From Lineus longissimus (lineage: Eukaryota > Nemertea > Pilidiophora > Heteronemertea > Lineidae): 64,000 bases of DNA. Positions 49,456-62,853 of the stretch are shown piece after piece. Position 1 is the first letter of the stretch. Each line of letters begins with the position of its first letter. Both the position numbers and the translations under genes were made by a program. The DNA is taken from the NCBI RefSeq assembly GCF_910592395.1, contig NC_088312.1:23505292-23569291 (forward strand), in the 5' to 3' direction. The notes below the pieces were generated by a model, which was given only the letters and a program-made list of their open reading frames with translations, did no database searches and was not told the origin of the DNA.

Positions 49456-51497
49456 TGGAAGTCGCCAGAATCGCCTGATGAAGAAATTCGCCAGAACGGC
49501 CTGAAGAAGAAATACCTACCAGTCATGTCGCCAGAATGGCCTGGCGATGAAAAACCTACCAGTCAAGTCGTCAGAATGGCCTGGCGATGAAAGACTTACC
49601 AGTCATGTCGCCAGAACGGCCTGGCGATGAAAGACCTACCAGTCATGTCGCCAGAACGGCCTGAAGAAGAAAGACTTACCAGTCAAGTCGCCGGAATGGC
49701 CTGGCGATGAAAGACTTACCAGTCAAGTCGTCAGAACGGCCTGGCGATGAAAGACTTACCAGTCAAGTCGTCAGAATGGCCTGGCGATGAAAGACCTACC
49801 AGTCATGTCGCCAGAACGGCCTGAAGAAGAAAGACTTACCAGTCAAGTCGCCAGAATGGCCTGGCGATGAAAGACTTACCAGTCAAGTCGTCAGAATGGC
49901 CTGGCGATGAAAGACTTACCAGTCAAGTCGTCAGAATGGCCTGGCGATGAAAGACTTACCAGTCAAGTCGTCAGAATGGCCTGGCGATGAAAGACCTACC
50001 AGTCATGTCGCCAGAACAGCCTGAAGAAGAAAGACTTACCAGTCAAGTCGCCAGAATGGCCTGGCGATGAAAGACTTACCAGTCAAGTCGTCAAAATGGC
50101 CTGGCGATGAAAGACCTACCAGTTATGTCGCCAGAATGGCCTGGCGATGAAAGACTTACCAGTCAAGTCGCCAGAACGGCCTGGCGATGAAAGACCTACC
50201 AGTCAAGTCGTCAGAATGGCCTGGCGATGAAAGACCTACCAGTTATGTCGCCAGAACGGCCTGGCGATGAAAGACTTACCAGTCAAGTCGTCAGAATGGC
50301 CTGGCGATGAAAGACCTACCAGTTATGTCGCCAGAATGGCCTGGCGATGAAAGACTTACCAGTCAAGTCACCAGAATGGCCTGGCGATGAAAGACCTACC
50401 AGTTATGTCGCCAGAACGGCCTGGCGATGAAAGACCTACCAGTTATGTCGCCAGAATGGCCTGGCGATGAAAGACCTACCAGTTATGTCGCCAGAATGGC
50501 CTGGCGATGAAAGACTTACCAGTCAAGTCACCAGAATGGCCTGGCGATGAAAGACCTACCAGTCATGTCGCCAGAACGGCCTGAAGAAGAAAGACTTACC
50601 AGTCAAGTCGCCAGAATGGCCTGGCGATGAAAGACCTACCAGTTATGTCGCCAGAACGGCCTGAAGAAGAAAGACCTACCAGTCAAGTCGCCAGAACGGC
50701 CTGGCGATGAAAGACTTACCAGTCAAGTCGTCAGGTTGGCCTGGCGATGAAAGACTTACCAGTCAAGTCACCAGAACGGCCTGGCGATGAAAGACCTACC
50801 AGTCATGTCGCCAGAACGGCCTGAAGAAGAAAGACTTACCAGTCATGTCGCCAGAACGGCCTGGCGATGAAAGACCTACAAGTCAAGTCGCCAGAATGGC
50901 CTGGCGATGAAAGACCTACCAGTTATGTCGCCAGAAAGGCCTGAAGAAGAAAGACTTACCAGTCAAGTCGCCAGAACGGCCTGGCGATGAAAGACCTACC
51001 AGTCAAGTCGTCAGAATGGCCTGGCGATGAAAGACTTACCAGTCAAGTCGCCAGAACGGCCTGGCGATGAAAGACCTACCAGTCAAGTCGTCAGAATGGC
51101 CTGGCGATGAAATACTTACCAGTCAAGTCACCAGAACGGCCTGGCGATGAAAGACTTACCAGTCAAGTCGCCAGAATGGCCTGGCGATGAAAGACCTACC
51201 AGTCAAGTCGCCAGAATGGCCTGGCGATGAAAGACCTACCAGTTATGTCGCCAGAACGGCCTGAAGAAGAAAGACTTACCAGTCAAGTCGCCAGAATGGC
51301 CTGGCGATGAAAGACCTACCAGTTATGTCGCCAGAATGGCCTGGCGATGAAAGACTTACCAGTCAAGTCGTCAGAACGGCCTGGCGATGAAAGACTTACC
51401 AGTCAAGTCGTCAGAACGGCCTGGCGATGAAAGACTTACCAGTCAAGTCGTCAGAACGGCCTGGCGATGAAAGACCTACCAGTTATGTCGCCAGAAT
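49456..51497 (+). repeat. 40-bp hairpin minisatellite, ~50 units
   Basis: The register is exactly 40 bp from 49521 to 51481 (49 periods), with ragged units before. The unit is GTCGCCAGAATGGCCTGGCG followed by ATGAAAGACTTACCAGTCAA. TCGCCAG-AATGGC-CTGGCGA is a perfect 7-bp stem in the major type. A second type replaces CTGGCGATGA by CTGAAGAAGA, losing the hairpin. The spacer GACTTACCAGTCAAGTC can form a 5-bp stem. Third-type variants have GTCGTCAG or GTCACCAG. No unique spacers, so not a CRISPR array. Confidence 0.97.
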
Positions 51498-52741
51498 ACT
51501 AGTAGTTGATGTCGATCGGGAGTCGCAATGATGGTTGTGAGACGTGAGAGGCCCCTTTATAGTGCCCACTTGTTCAGTGTCCTGTTCATTGAGCTGCGTT
51601 ACCTCTTCACGGGCCGCTGTAAGTAGGCTTGCTTAGCGGAGGTTTTGCGGGGGCTGGATTCAACACCCTACTCGCTGTTTCTGAGCCGCACAAGAATAGA
51701 CTATCAGGCCTAACACATTTGGTTATGGACACAGGATTTATCTTCTTCAGGTGGTTGTGTCCGCGACTTAATGATACCAAAAGCTGAATCAGAGAGATCC
51801 TCCTGTGAAAATGAAACCTCCGCAGCGAGGAGAAGGTTTTTCGTGGTCGGTCTTCAGTAACCTGATACCAGTCTTCCTCTGGTGGTCGTTACACAAAAAG
51901 GCAATCCCTCTACGTTAACAATATGCCAGAATTACTCAGCAATTGCTCAAAGACATAATGTTGCAAGAATTTCCTTTTAATTTGATATCATAAATCTGAG
52001 AATAGCCGCGAGCCACTCAGTAGACACTTCCAGAGTAACTAAATACAAAACAGCAGCTGCAGATATGAATCTGTAATAATTAGACGTTTTCATTCCCCTT
52101 ATCATAATCGAATCCCGCGGCCATATCGGCATCAGTCGAGAAAGAAACTGTATGTCAACAAAAAACGAAGCTTCAAATACAAGACGAACCCGGGGCTAGG
52201 CGCTCCTCAACCTCCACGCGCGACCTCTGACCTAGCCTTTGTCGCCTGCCCACGGATTTAGTGAATTCCATTGCTTGCCAGATTAATCAAGCGTTTCTCG
52301 CCCTGGGAACTAAATGATGAGTTAAAAGAATATCTAGAGATGACACGCGTCTCTTAATGATCCAACTGTTGTCAGCGCCCACGTGTCTCAATGCAAACAC
52401 TTGGGGGGCATGGACGACATTTCGTGGCTGCCATTACTGTTCTGGCGGAGATGCGGCCATGGCACTTAGTTTCCGCGCAATCCGTTTCCAAGTGAAGCAC
52501 GCGTTGTCGGGCACGTGATCAGTGCGTGTACTTGTTTACAAAAAATCCAAATACTAGTAGGCTTACTTTCTGGTGTCACACTAACAATGATAAATAAAAC
52601 TTAAGTAAAGCAGAGAATTTAACTAGCTCCTAGTCGGAGAGATTTCCATAAAAGTGCTCAGGTGGATTTTTTCCTTGGTGACCAAGTGTTGGACCAAGCA
52701 CACGTGTGCGCCTAGGTTTGGACATCGGTTTGACATCTTAG
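51498..52741. other. Intergenic, nothing recognised
   Basis: Unique sequence with short frames only. Confidence 0.5.
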
Positions 52742-53290
52742 CCCTTGACCATGAACAGTTTAGTCAGCCATCAAAATTTACAAATACTTCTGACGAAGAA
52801 AACTATAAGCGCTCAGTGGATTTGCTCGTGAAAGACTCAATAACAATGAAGACCGTAAGTTCACTTAAACAACACTTCAATTTAAAACCCTTCGGGTTCT
52901 CCATCCACGGTAGATTTCATCCACCGCTGAGGCAGTAATGTCAGTCAGTCACTTTCTGTGGCGGTAAAATTCAACATTGGACCAGATAAAATATTCTTGT
53001 AAAACTGTTTCTTGCAGCTTGGTCAACTCGATACATTTCAACTAGCGAAAATCTGCTCACCGCCAACTGTACACACCCCATCATCACAAACAAGGGCTTC
53101 CACCCACGGAACAGTTGCCACTCACGCGAGACGGCAGATGCTAACATCGAGGTCACCTATTTTTCCAACCTGTATATTACTGACTAAAATGACTAAAGGA
53201 ATTCCCTCTGAATTCATCAATTGGTGTCTTACGTCCAGGGTCCTAAACTGGCACGAGCCTTTTTATTCCACCCACAGCTTGAATCAGTGA
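52742..53290 (+). CDS. Weak candidate gene fragment, two or three exons
   Basis: An acceptor GACATCTTAG precedes a 113-nt open exon (52742-52854) that ends in a strong donor AAGACC|GTAAGT in phase 0. Two acceptors could follow in phase 0: TGTTTCTTGCAG at 53017, giving an exon to a stop at 53288-53290, or TTCCACCCACAG at 53277, giving an exon to a stop at 53427 with a helical stretch (SLKQLLSSLEQR). No start codon is in frame in the first exon, so a further upstream exon would be needed. No domain was recognised. The pattern could arise by chance. Confidence 0.22.
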
Positions 53291-53429
53291 TACGAGCCGC
53301 AGGTGACAGCCTAAAACAGCTGCTCTCCTCACTCGAGCAGAGGTGTATTCTTGACTTGTTTTGTTCTCCCCGTCAACAATCCACATGGAGAGATTCCCGG
53401 CAACAAGGAAGTCGGGGAATGTCATAGAG

Positions 53430-55984
53430 GAGAAAACATGTTAACACTATACAGCATGGTCTATGATCCGATTGGGAACTAATCAAAATGACGACGATGT
53501 ATAGCAAAGCGATTATGAGAAAGTGTTATTTTTTCCCTTTTTGCCTAATGGTTAAGATGAAGGACATCGATTGGAGCATTTAACCATAGCTGTGTAACGT
53601 ATGAGATAGACGTAAGAATAAAACAGAGTCTATCATTGAATAAGTGCATTCTTTACTCTTCGCAAAGGCTGCATTTCTATGACCATATCTTCATCATTCC
53701 TCTTCCTTCTTTGTTATTTCTGCGATCCGCGCTTATTCGACCTTAAACCGCGGTAAAGCATTTACTAGCAACGCGCACACGTCGCAATCTGGACGCCCCG
53801 ATATTTAACGACAGAGAAAACGTCCAATGACTTCACACCAGTGACGTGAACGTAGCTGGATCATTTCAATCTTTGTGCGGCAACAATTACCTACTGCAGC
53901 CACATCACTCCTAGAACAGATCAATCCGCCAGGGTCGCACTTTCGTGGGAAACCAGAAGTCGATAACACATTTAAAGCTGAAGGATGATGATCCCTTAAA
54001 GCTGAACTGAGACTCAAGTTACGACTGTTTGAGGTGTAGTTGAGACATTACCCAAGACGACAGTATCAAGAATAATTATAGTAACGATGACTCTCAGTCA
54101 TTGCAAAAAAGATAATTTTCCATGCGAAATTTTCATCAGAGGCCAGACGTCAGGATCTTCCGGGGACAAAAAATCTTTTAGCTACGATCAGAATACATGC
54201 ATCAAAAAGTATAAATTATGCAGGCTGCAACCAAAGCGAGTCGACAGATGCTTCATGTGTTTCTCCCTCCCACACGCGTCCACGCGTCCACGTGACACGT
54301 GCGATCAACATGCCTGAACAGTGGTCGTCTGCCAGCTATCGATGTGCAAATGAACTAACTGGGATGGTGGAAAATGTGATAGGAGATTATTCATTTACCC
54401 AGCCGATTCGGCCACGGGCATCATCAGAAGTACTATAGGAATCTCGACTGCAATTTGGTGTAACATAATCAAAGCGGCGATCACAAAAGCCATCATCATG
54501 CACCATGTAGATTTTGCTTAAACGAACGACGACGGATCCGAGGTGCATTGCATTAGTGTGATTTTTAAGCTTCCATAATCGGACTCTATCTATTTAGAAA
54601 CCTACGGCCATCCTTCGAACATTGATCGCCCTGGAACAGCAGTTATGTGGAATTCTATGCTAATTCAAGGTCCCAATTCCTGGGAAAACATAATCTCGAT
54701 GTCTTCCCCTTGCAGACTTCTTCCTTGGTTACTTGATGGACGGGAAAGAGAGAGCCGTTGGGAGACAGCCATATGATGTCAAGTATGCGGAGCGTAAAGT
54801 TGACCATTATGAGTGTAAGAAATCAATAGGCTGGCTGTGACTTTCTACGGGTCATCCCTATGAGATCAGATGACAATAAGTAGAAAGATAGAACCCTATC
54901 CCCAGATAAACCTGTGTCAGATCCAACCTAAGAACCTGTTTACGTTCAGTTAATCATTTGATCCGATCCAGCGTCTTACATTGTAGATGACTCAGGACAC
55001 ATTCGTTGTGTGGGTGGGACGGAACGCTTTACTGAGATTATCTCACGTTACAATCAGACTGTTTCCACAATAAACCACTTTCCTTACCCTAATTCAAATC
55101 TCGGTGACTATAATTTTTCCAGTCAAAAGTGTCCGAGGAATATGAAGAGGTTTTTAAATGAAACAATTTTATAGGTTGGCTAATTATTTGTGTTCGCCTC
55201 ATCTTTATTCTTGCAGGTATAACCCACTAAAAGCTCCAAAAGCGACCCCCTACTGATTGCAAGGGGTCAGGGATGACCCCACAGTTAGCTTGAGGGTTAA
55301 ACCCTTTTGACTAGTGGATTTAGGTTATGCTGAATGAGTTGACAGAATATGTAGGATTAGCCCAAGCAGGACTTGATAATCCAAGATGTCGAACAAAGTC
55401 CATACTATACCCACTTCATAATGTGACTCAGTCACTGGCGTAGCAGTTCCGTCGTTTGGCTGAGATTAGCACAACGTCGTCGATCATCCTGAAGTAAAAT
55501 CGAGCCAGAATGGAAAACGTCTTTAAAAGCAACTCTGTCATCGTCAGTCTCGACTAGAGAGCGAAACATAAAAGGGTGTTAGACCATAGTTAACTCATGG
55601 AGGACATTATAATCAACGAGCAGCGTTTTACTAGTCTGCAGACGAGTCCAATTGACATGTTTACACGAAGTTAGGTAAAGGTGGATGAGACTGTCACACC
55701 TCAAGGATGAAAGATTTAACCATCTTCTTCTGATACATTCGGAAACCAAGTCAATCAAATGACTCCTCCTCCACCCCCATACATATGCCCTAGGCCTTCC
55801 TTTTACTCATCTCACGCCCTAGGCCTGCATGCATCGTTGAGTGGACCACTTTTTGTCGTGAACAGTCATGTTGATTATCAGAATCGCATTGACAAAACCA
55901 CAATTCGAGCGTCTGTAATGAGTTTAACTTTGGGGAAAACATTCCAAAGTTTGAAAATATTGTCAAGAAGACGTTGATTTTGAA
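53430..55984. other. Intergenic, nothing recognised
   Basis: No long frames, arrays or RNA genes seen up to the inner edge of the right arm. Confidence 0.5.
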
Positions 55985-58900
55985 AAAAGCTCTATTTTGA
56001 CACGTCGAAACAGAAATCCGAATTTGATGATGGTTGCCGAATCTCTGGCTAAATTTTCTGACATTTCAACAAAGACTGCGCGAGCTGGGGCGTCTCTTGG
56101 AAAAACTCGATTGTTCTCAGATGTTTGCCATTGAAATTGGAACATGTTGATGGCGAAGATAGCACCTAAGTTTTATAATTACATCAAACATGTTCGAGGT
56201 GATTTCCCTTTCATAAAGTTATTCTCTGATTCGTACAAATTATTGTCAGAAGTTGAGCAAGCAGACGACACAACGCCAACAGATCAACTATTCAAGGTCA
56301 AGGTCAAACTGACACACAGACAATGATGAAATCGACTCAGTGTGACCTTGAAAGTGAAGTGAGAGATGAGGGATTAAAAAGGTCACTGATTTCCTTTTCA
56401 AACGCGCGTGCGATGAGAGTCGGTGCTCATTATATCATTTTTCGAACCGAAGTATCAAAGTCATTCTCCAACCAAAACCGGGACACCAAAACGGCAACCA
56501 AATGTCCGACCCTGTGGAATGATACAGTGATGAGGAAGAGGTAGTGAGACACAGACTTGACGCGGAACTGGTCCATCACCGCACGCGGCCCTGGAGCTCA
56601 TTTGCATACGAATCAGACTCGGGCGAGATTCCGAGAGTTCATCCTTTCTTCGGGCTCAGTCGGGTGAAGCGCCTTTTCACATTCCCAGAGAGCAATGCAT
56701 CTCGATATTCCTCTGAAACCTACATAGCAGCTAGAGCGAGGAGTTGTGTATTTACGTACAGATATGATTTAAACTTGGAAATGATCCTGACCCATATAAC
56801 CGGGTCCATAATCATGATTATAGTCCCAGCAAATCTGAGCTCCAAATCTTTACAGATTATGGTGCATTGTGAATCGTTCTTGCGAAAGTCCACCTCTTTA
56901 TTATTAGGGGTCACTAAAAGGCGTGTTTTCGCTGGTAATTTTAGTTAATTATTACTAAATGAGTTAATTAGCGAGAACTGCGTAACGCCATTCTTCCTAT
57001 TATGACCGTGGACAATTGTGGCGTAATCCTTTGATGTGTCAATAGTTACGTGGGGAGCTTGAGCAGGGCCCGCGGGAGTCAGTCTGACCTTTACTCGGGT
57101 GAAGCAGGCATCTTTTTACAAACACATTTTTAAATACCGCTGGGTGATGAAAGCGTGATGCAAGCTACGTGCAATATAACAGGGCAAGAAAAAACATGTT
57201 TTAAAAAACATGATGTACTACCCGAAATTGTCGACAATCGATAAACGGCTTTTAATTTTTGATTCCCATCTCTAAGACTCTGAGCTAATCCAAAGTGATC
57301 GTTACGTTTTTAAACTTGCTTATTATTTACCCACGACAAAGAATGAGAAGGCGACTGTGATGTCACGTGATGTTGAACCCGCAGAGCCTAATCCAGTTAA
57401 CCTCACGTGTAGCATGGCCGCCACATCTTCTCACGAGTTGTTGAAAATGATTTTCAAATTTTTGAAAAAAAATTATTATCAAAGTAATTATGTCGCATAA
57501 GGAAACCGGAAAATTGCAATATTCTCCATGAAAAGGGCCAAACTGACATTCCTTGTGTCTCGGGTGTTTGAGGGTTTGTTTAACCGACGATGCCCGGAGC
57601 AAGACCTAACCCACGAGGACCCTGCATTGGTTTTAAAAACCGTCTTTGATGAGGTTATTGTGATCACACAGTCGACATTCTGATTCACAATCAACACGTT
57701 TAGAAGCAAACATGACGATTTTCAGTTGTGAAACAGCCCGGGGCCATATCGCTGACGGGTGAGGCAAGATGCCCGGGGTGACCCGTGCTCCCTTCAGATT
57801 GTCCGAGGAAGCCTCGAGTTGTGTGGACTGCCCGGGGATCTTCCCGTGGTCTACAATACCCGGCTTGCTAAAGCCGCCGTGAGAGCACCGCCAACCTGAC
57901 CCAGCGGTCTCCTCCCCAAGCCCTCACCATGGGAATGCTTGTCAGGGGTGCCTGCCCCTGGAGCCCAAGGTAGGACCATAAAATATGGGTCCAAGTACAC
58001 GGGCCTTGGTTAATCAACATTTCATTATGATGTCAAGCATTCAATTTCCTCCCATCACAAGTTTATAAAAACATGTTTGCTTCACTTAAATCACAATTTG
58101 CCGAAACAAGACAAAAGATGCTTTATTCACCAAAGAAATAAAGCTAGCATTATACATACGATCTTACAACTTGGTCCCCCTTTTTTGGTCATCTTTCACC
58201 TGTCACCTGTCGAGGAGGTCAAGTCTCGCAGAGGTCATGGCGAGAGGTGACCCGGCCCGGCCTCCGGGACTTCCTGTCCACCTTGTGCAAGGTCCAACTG
58301 GATGATCCACTGATGACTTGGAATGAGGAGATTATGAAGGGATTATCTGTGTCTAGTGTTTACAAGTGGACGATAACCATCATGGCCGCTGGTCAGACCA
58401 TTCAAACTCATCTCGACAGACGGCTAAAGCGGAAGTGGAGATGGGAAATAAGGAGATAATGCTTATTTAGACAATAAGTGAGAGTCGAGTAAAAGCTGTT
58501 TACTTGGTGGAAACCAAGGTTTAAAGCTAAACTGCGATATACACATTTCGTGATACAACAGATGAAAAACACAAACAGGATGCAGTGACAGTGGCAGTGT
58601 AACACGTCGCCGAGGATGGCTCCTCGTCAACCTTGACCTGGATGTATAACCGCCCCCCGCCGACCCCTCCCGAGACTGGGTGCTAATCAACCCCTCAAAG
58701 AAGTGCTAATTAGAAAATGACCACCTCACAGTCCAACGGACATGTCACCACCTAATTCCTATAAAGCCCCAATCAAAATAACACAAACCAATGAGGTGTC
58801 AATTTCATCGATTCTGCGGCACTGCTCAGCAGTTAATATCTTGTTGACCATCAGCCAATCAGGAAGCTGGTGGTATAGATGACATCATCCTTAAAGAGGT

Positions 58901-60370
58901 ATTCCCTGATTTGAAATGGAGGGCGCGCGGTCATGTTCGCACAGTTGGCGTAATTGACATGTGGGGGCTTGAATGGCATCATCTGTTGATGTGTGAGGCG
59001 AGCAGACGACACGATTCAAAGGGCGCAGAAGACAACGATAATATTGTGGAGCATCGTTTAAGCATAATAACACTGTTTTAACCGTCGAAACAGCAACGTT
59101 GCCTGGGTAAATGTACTCTAACTAGTAAATAATATTCAAACTGATCCAAAATGGTTTAACCATCAATCCAGGATCGCGCTATGTCCGTCCTTCCTTCCTT
59201 GGGATACCGACTTTAGCGGCCCGTCTCTCGACATATGTGTCAACCAGGCACATTCCGTAACAGACTGGCAAGTGGTCTCGAGAGACAATCCTCCCGAGGC
59301 TTACCGCCGCATCTCCTTGAGCCATCTAATCCGCCAAATCATGCAATGTCAACCTCATCCATTGTCACCCGTCTGTCATCAGGCCAACATTGAACATTTG
59401 GATTGTCCTGTTGAATCATATATATAAAACATGTTGGATTGTCCTGGTGACGGGGGCCAGAATATACTTGCCACAGTGAACGGAATAACAGAAGGTTTCA
59501 ATTGTTCATCGGAATGATGACAAGTCTCTCCAGACAATGAAAGCGAGCAGGTGACACGCGCGCTCACACCAGACGACCTAACAATTTGGCGGGAAAATGA
59601 AGATGATTCATCCCATTGTTGCTGCAGTGATTGACTTCGCTCACTTTTTGCAGTTTGTTCGAGTCGGCTGTGTAAAGTACGTCTCTCCCGCTGGGTATGG
59701 TAGGTGTGTTGATGTTGTGAGCTCGTGTGCCGTCCCTCTGTGTATCCAGCATCTCATGAGCAGACGGATGGATATCAGGGATGCTGCAGGCCGATGCCGG
59801 GGTGTTTGCTCATAAGCAGGTGGAGCCCAGCCTCCTCGGATTAGCCTCTCTGGTCCCCTGCCCCGGGAAGCTTTGAGAGATGTTTGGCACGCGTCAGCTG
59901 AGCGGCTCCATCCAGCATCATTCTGACCATAGCCTCATTCCCACGGCGCTGGTCCACCACGCATTCCCACAGGACTCACCGTTTTTGGTCAACACAACAG
60001 TGAAGTCTTTACAAGTCGTCACTCCAGTCCTTATCATGACTTCACAAGTGTCGATTCTGAGATTGTCTTGCCCGTATTCGTCGCGCGTTCACAATCTTTT
60101 ACTGGAACAATACTCCAGGAAACGTCTTTTGAAATTCGAGATTTTCTCACAGTTGCGTTTTATGCCGCCATTCCGATGAGCTTTCTATTCGAATGAGGTC
60201 CAATCAGTGATACGTTTAGGAGAAAATGTTCAACTCGCGTGGCACACGCCCCGAGGCTGTTCGGTAATTGTAAACAGATTAGAAAAGAATGAATGTGATC
60301 AGTGGGGAAGCGAGTTCGTAGTTCTTTTTATGATAAACTCGGTCATAAATGGTACGTTTGTTGAATATGT

Positions 60371-61773
60371 CACTTATAATAATAATAAAGTTAAATTTAT
60401 AAAGTGCTGTTTCCATTTGAAAATGTTCAAAAGCGCTCCCCACTATAGTTGACAGTCATTAGTTGCGTGAGAAATGTTTTCTGAAAAGCTCACTTTTTAG
60501 AGCCTTCCTGAACTTGTTCAGAGTGTCCTTCTGGCGTAGGCCTTGGCCGAGAGAGTTCCAAGCCAATGCGGCCGCTGAGCTGAAAGCTCTCCCGCCAAAA
60601 CTCGAGCTTTGGAACCGTGGGGTGACGAGAAGGTTCTTGTCCGCAGATCTAAGTGCACGCTTTGGTGCGTACGGCACTAACAGTTCCTCCAGATATTTCG
60701 GGGCCAGTTGGCGATAACATTTGTAGACAACTGTTAGGATTTTAAACTCAATCCGCGCTCGTATGGGTAACCAGTGCAGGTCTCGAAGTGCTGGTGTGAT
60801 ATGGTCCCGTTTGCGAGTGCGAGTCACCAGACGTGCGGCGTTGTTTTGCACCATTTGTAGTTTTGATAAGAGTTCACTGGATATATTGAACAATAGGCTG
60901 TTGCAGTAATCCAGCCTGGACAACACAAGAGCCTGAACGAGAGTTCTTGTCGCGTCTCGTGTTAACATGTTTCGAGCCTGCGCGATGTTTCTGAGATGGA
61001 AATTACCTGAGCTCACAATGCTATTCACGTGTGAGGTCATAGACAACACAGAGTCGAACATGACTCCAAGATTCCGCACCGGGCCGTTTGCCACCTTAAC
61101 CTCGACTCCGTCAATCGACAGGAATTCGGTGCATAGTGCAATCAAGCGCTGTGGTGTACCGAACAGTTGGATCTCCGTTTTGGTTGGGTTACCCTTCAGA
61201 AAGTTCCTTGTCAGCCAGGCCCGTATGGAAACAAGGCAGACCTCGATCCTTCGACACTCAGACCGTACCGCGATGGCGTCGTGTATTCTTTGTATTGCTG
61301 TATACAACTGGTTGTCATCAGCTAACCCATGTCTGTCTAGGTCATGTGATTGTATCAAGCGGCCGAGTGGGAGCACGTAAATCAGAAACAAGAGAGGTCC
61401 AAGCACAGAACCTTGCGGAACGCCGCACTTGAGTGGACGAGGAGTTGATCGGTTTCCTTGTATGGTCACGTACTGAATCCTGCCCGAGAGGTACGATTTA
61501 AACCACTCTAGAGCTGAGCCGTCGATACCTATATGCACTTCATTCGATCCAGGAGAATGATGTTGTCGAATGCCGCACTCAGGTCGAGAAGCACAAGAAT
61601 AGCAGCACCTCCTTTGTCTAACATGCAGCGAATGTCGTTCTGAACGCGGAGCAGTGCAGTGTCCGTGCTGTGCCTTGGTTTGTAAGCAGACTGCATTACA
61701 TCATGGAGGTCATGTAAGTCCATGTATGCATTTACCCTAGCAGCCACTACTTTTTCGAGTACCTTCGACACTT
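60371..61773 (-). mobile_element. 5'-truncated CR1/L2-like non-LTR retrotransposon
   Basis: An insertion of 60376-61768 interrupts sequence that is continuous in the left arm at about 31340. The 5-bp target duplication CACTT flanks it (60371-60375, 61769-61773). Read on the minus strand it starts inside the reverse transcriptase and ends with a TTATTATTATTATA simple-repeat tail, as CR1/L2-type elements do. It post-dates the duplication unless the left copy lost it precisely. Confidence 0.9.
60459..61771 (-). pseudogene. Reverse transcriptase remnant of the LINE, frameshifted
   Basis: The first frame (61771-61529) carries RT motifs KVLEKVV, SAYKPRHSTDTALL and LLDLSAAFD. The second frame (61538-60459, 359 codons) continues with GIDGSALEWFKSYLSG, CGVPQGSVLGPLLF, the catalytic box as LADD (usually YADD), and the C-terminal WNSLGQGLRQ...FRKALKSELF. 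Both catalytic aspartates remain, but the frame breaks near 61530 and the 5' part, including any endonuclease, is absent. It is dead. Confidence 0.9.
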
Positions 61774-61999
61774 GTCGGGGACCGGAAGATGAAGGGAAGT
61801 TTGAGATGGAAATTGAAGGAAATGAACCAGCTGTACGTTGTATATCATTTGAAAGTTGAAACTGCAGAAAAAGGTAATAAAAAACCTGTCAAATGACTTC
61901 GAATCCTCTCAAGCCATCAAGGTTGAACAGACGAGTCGCTCTTGGAAGGGAGCGTGGTCCAATGGGCGGAGTCCCTTTACTCATGATGTCAACAATTTG

Positions 62000-62600
62000 T
62001 CCAGACAGTGCCTCTGTGTGCTCACTGATCATCACCCCAGTAGTATAATGATGACGAACATGCATAGAGAGACATAGCTTCTTAAATTTTAGAATAGTTA
62101 CTGCACAGCCATGTCGAATCAAAGATTTGCAGCTGGCCCTTTGAACAATGAAGGTCATGATAATCGTCATCGATTTTACGATCGAACGGTATAGGTGCGC
62201 CGTCAAGCCAAGGATATTCGTACATGTCAGTGCCTCTGTGTGCTCACTGATCATCACCCCAGTAGTATAATGATGACCAACATGCATAGAGAGACATATA
62301 GCTTTTTAAATTTTAGAATAGTCACTGCACAGCCATGTCGAATCAAAGATTTGCAGCTGGCCCTTTGAACAATGAAGGTCATGATAATCGTCATCGATTT
62401 TACGATCGAACGGTATAGGTGCGCCGTCAAGCCAAGGATATTCGTACATGTCAGTGCCTCTGTGTGCTCACTGATCATCACCCCAGTAGTATAATGATGA
62501 CCAACATGCATAGAGAGACATAGCTTCTTAAATCTTAGAATAGTCACTGCACAGCCAAGTCGAATCAAAGATTTGCATCTGATAATCGTCATCGATTTTA
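62000..62600 (-). repeat. 224-bp-type tandem repeat (right arm)
   Basis: Counterpart of 30511-31108: repeated blocks of CAGTGCCTCTGTGTGCTCAC and TGATCATCACCCCAGTAGTA, about 2.7 units, with different unit boundaries and small indels from the left arm. Confidence 0.85.
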
Positions 62601-62853
62601 CGATCGAACGGTAATACGTGCACGATCAGGGAAAGGATGCCCGTTTTGCGAGTTGTCGCCATCGAAACTCTCTCATTCAACTATACTATGCCATGGAGAT
62701 ACTAGACGGCGTCCGCACGTGGTCAAATGTATAACATTTTGCAGAAATGTGCCATCGCTAAATCTCCCCAACTGTCGAGTGTTCAAGCAATTGATAGAGA
62801 AAATTGGGAGTTCATCAATGAAATCAACAAAGACTTGCGCAGATTTTTAGATG

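Noticed and set aside
49456-51497. CRISPR-like appearance of the 40-bp hairpin array
   Set aside because: Units are contiguous without unique spacers, no cas genes are present, and the genome is eukaryotic.
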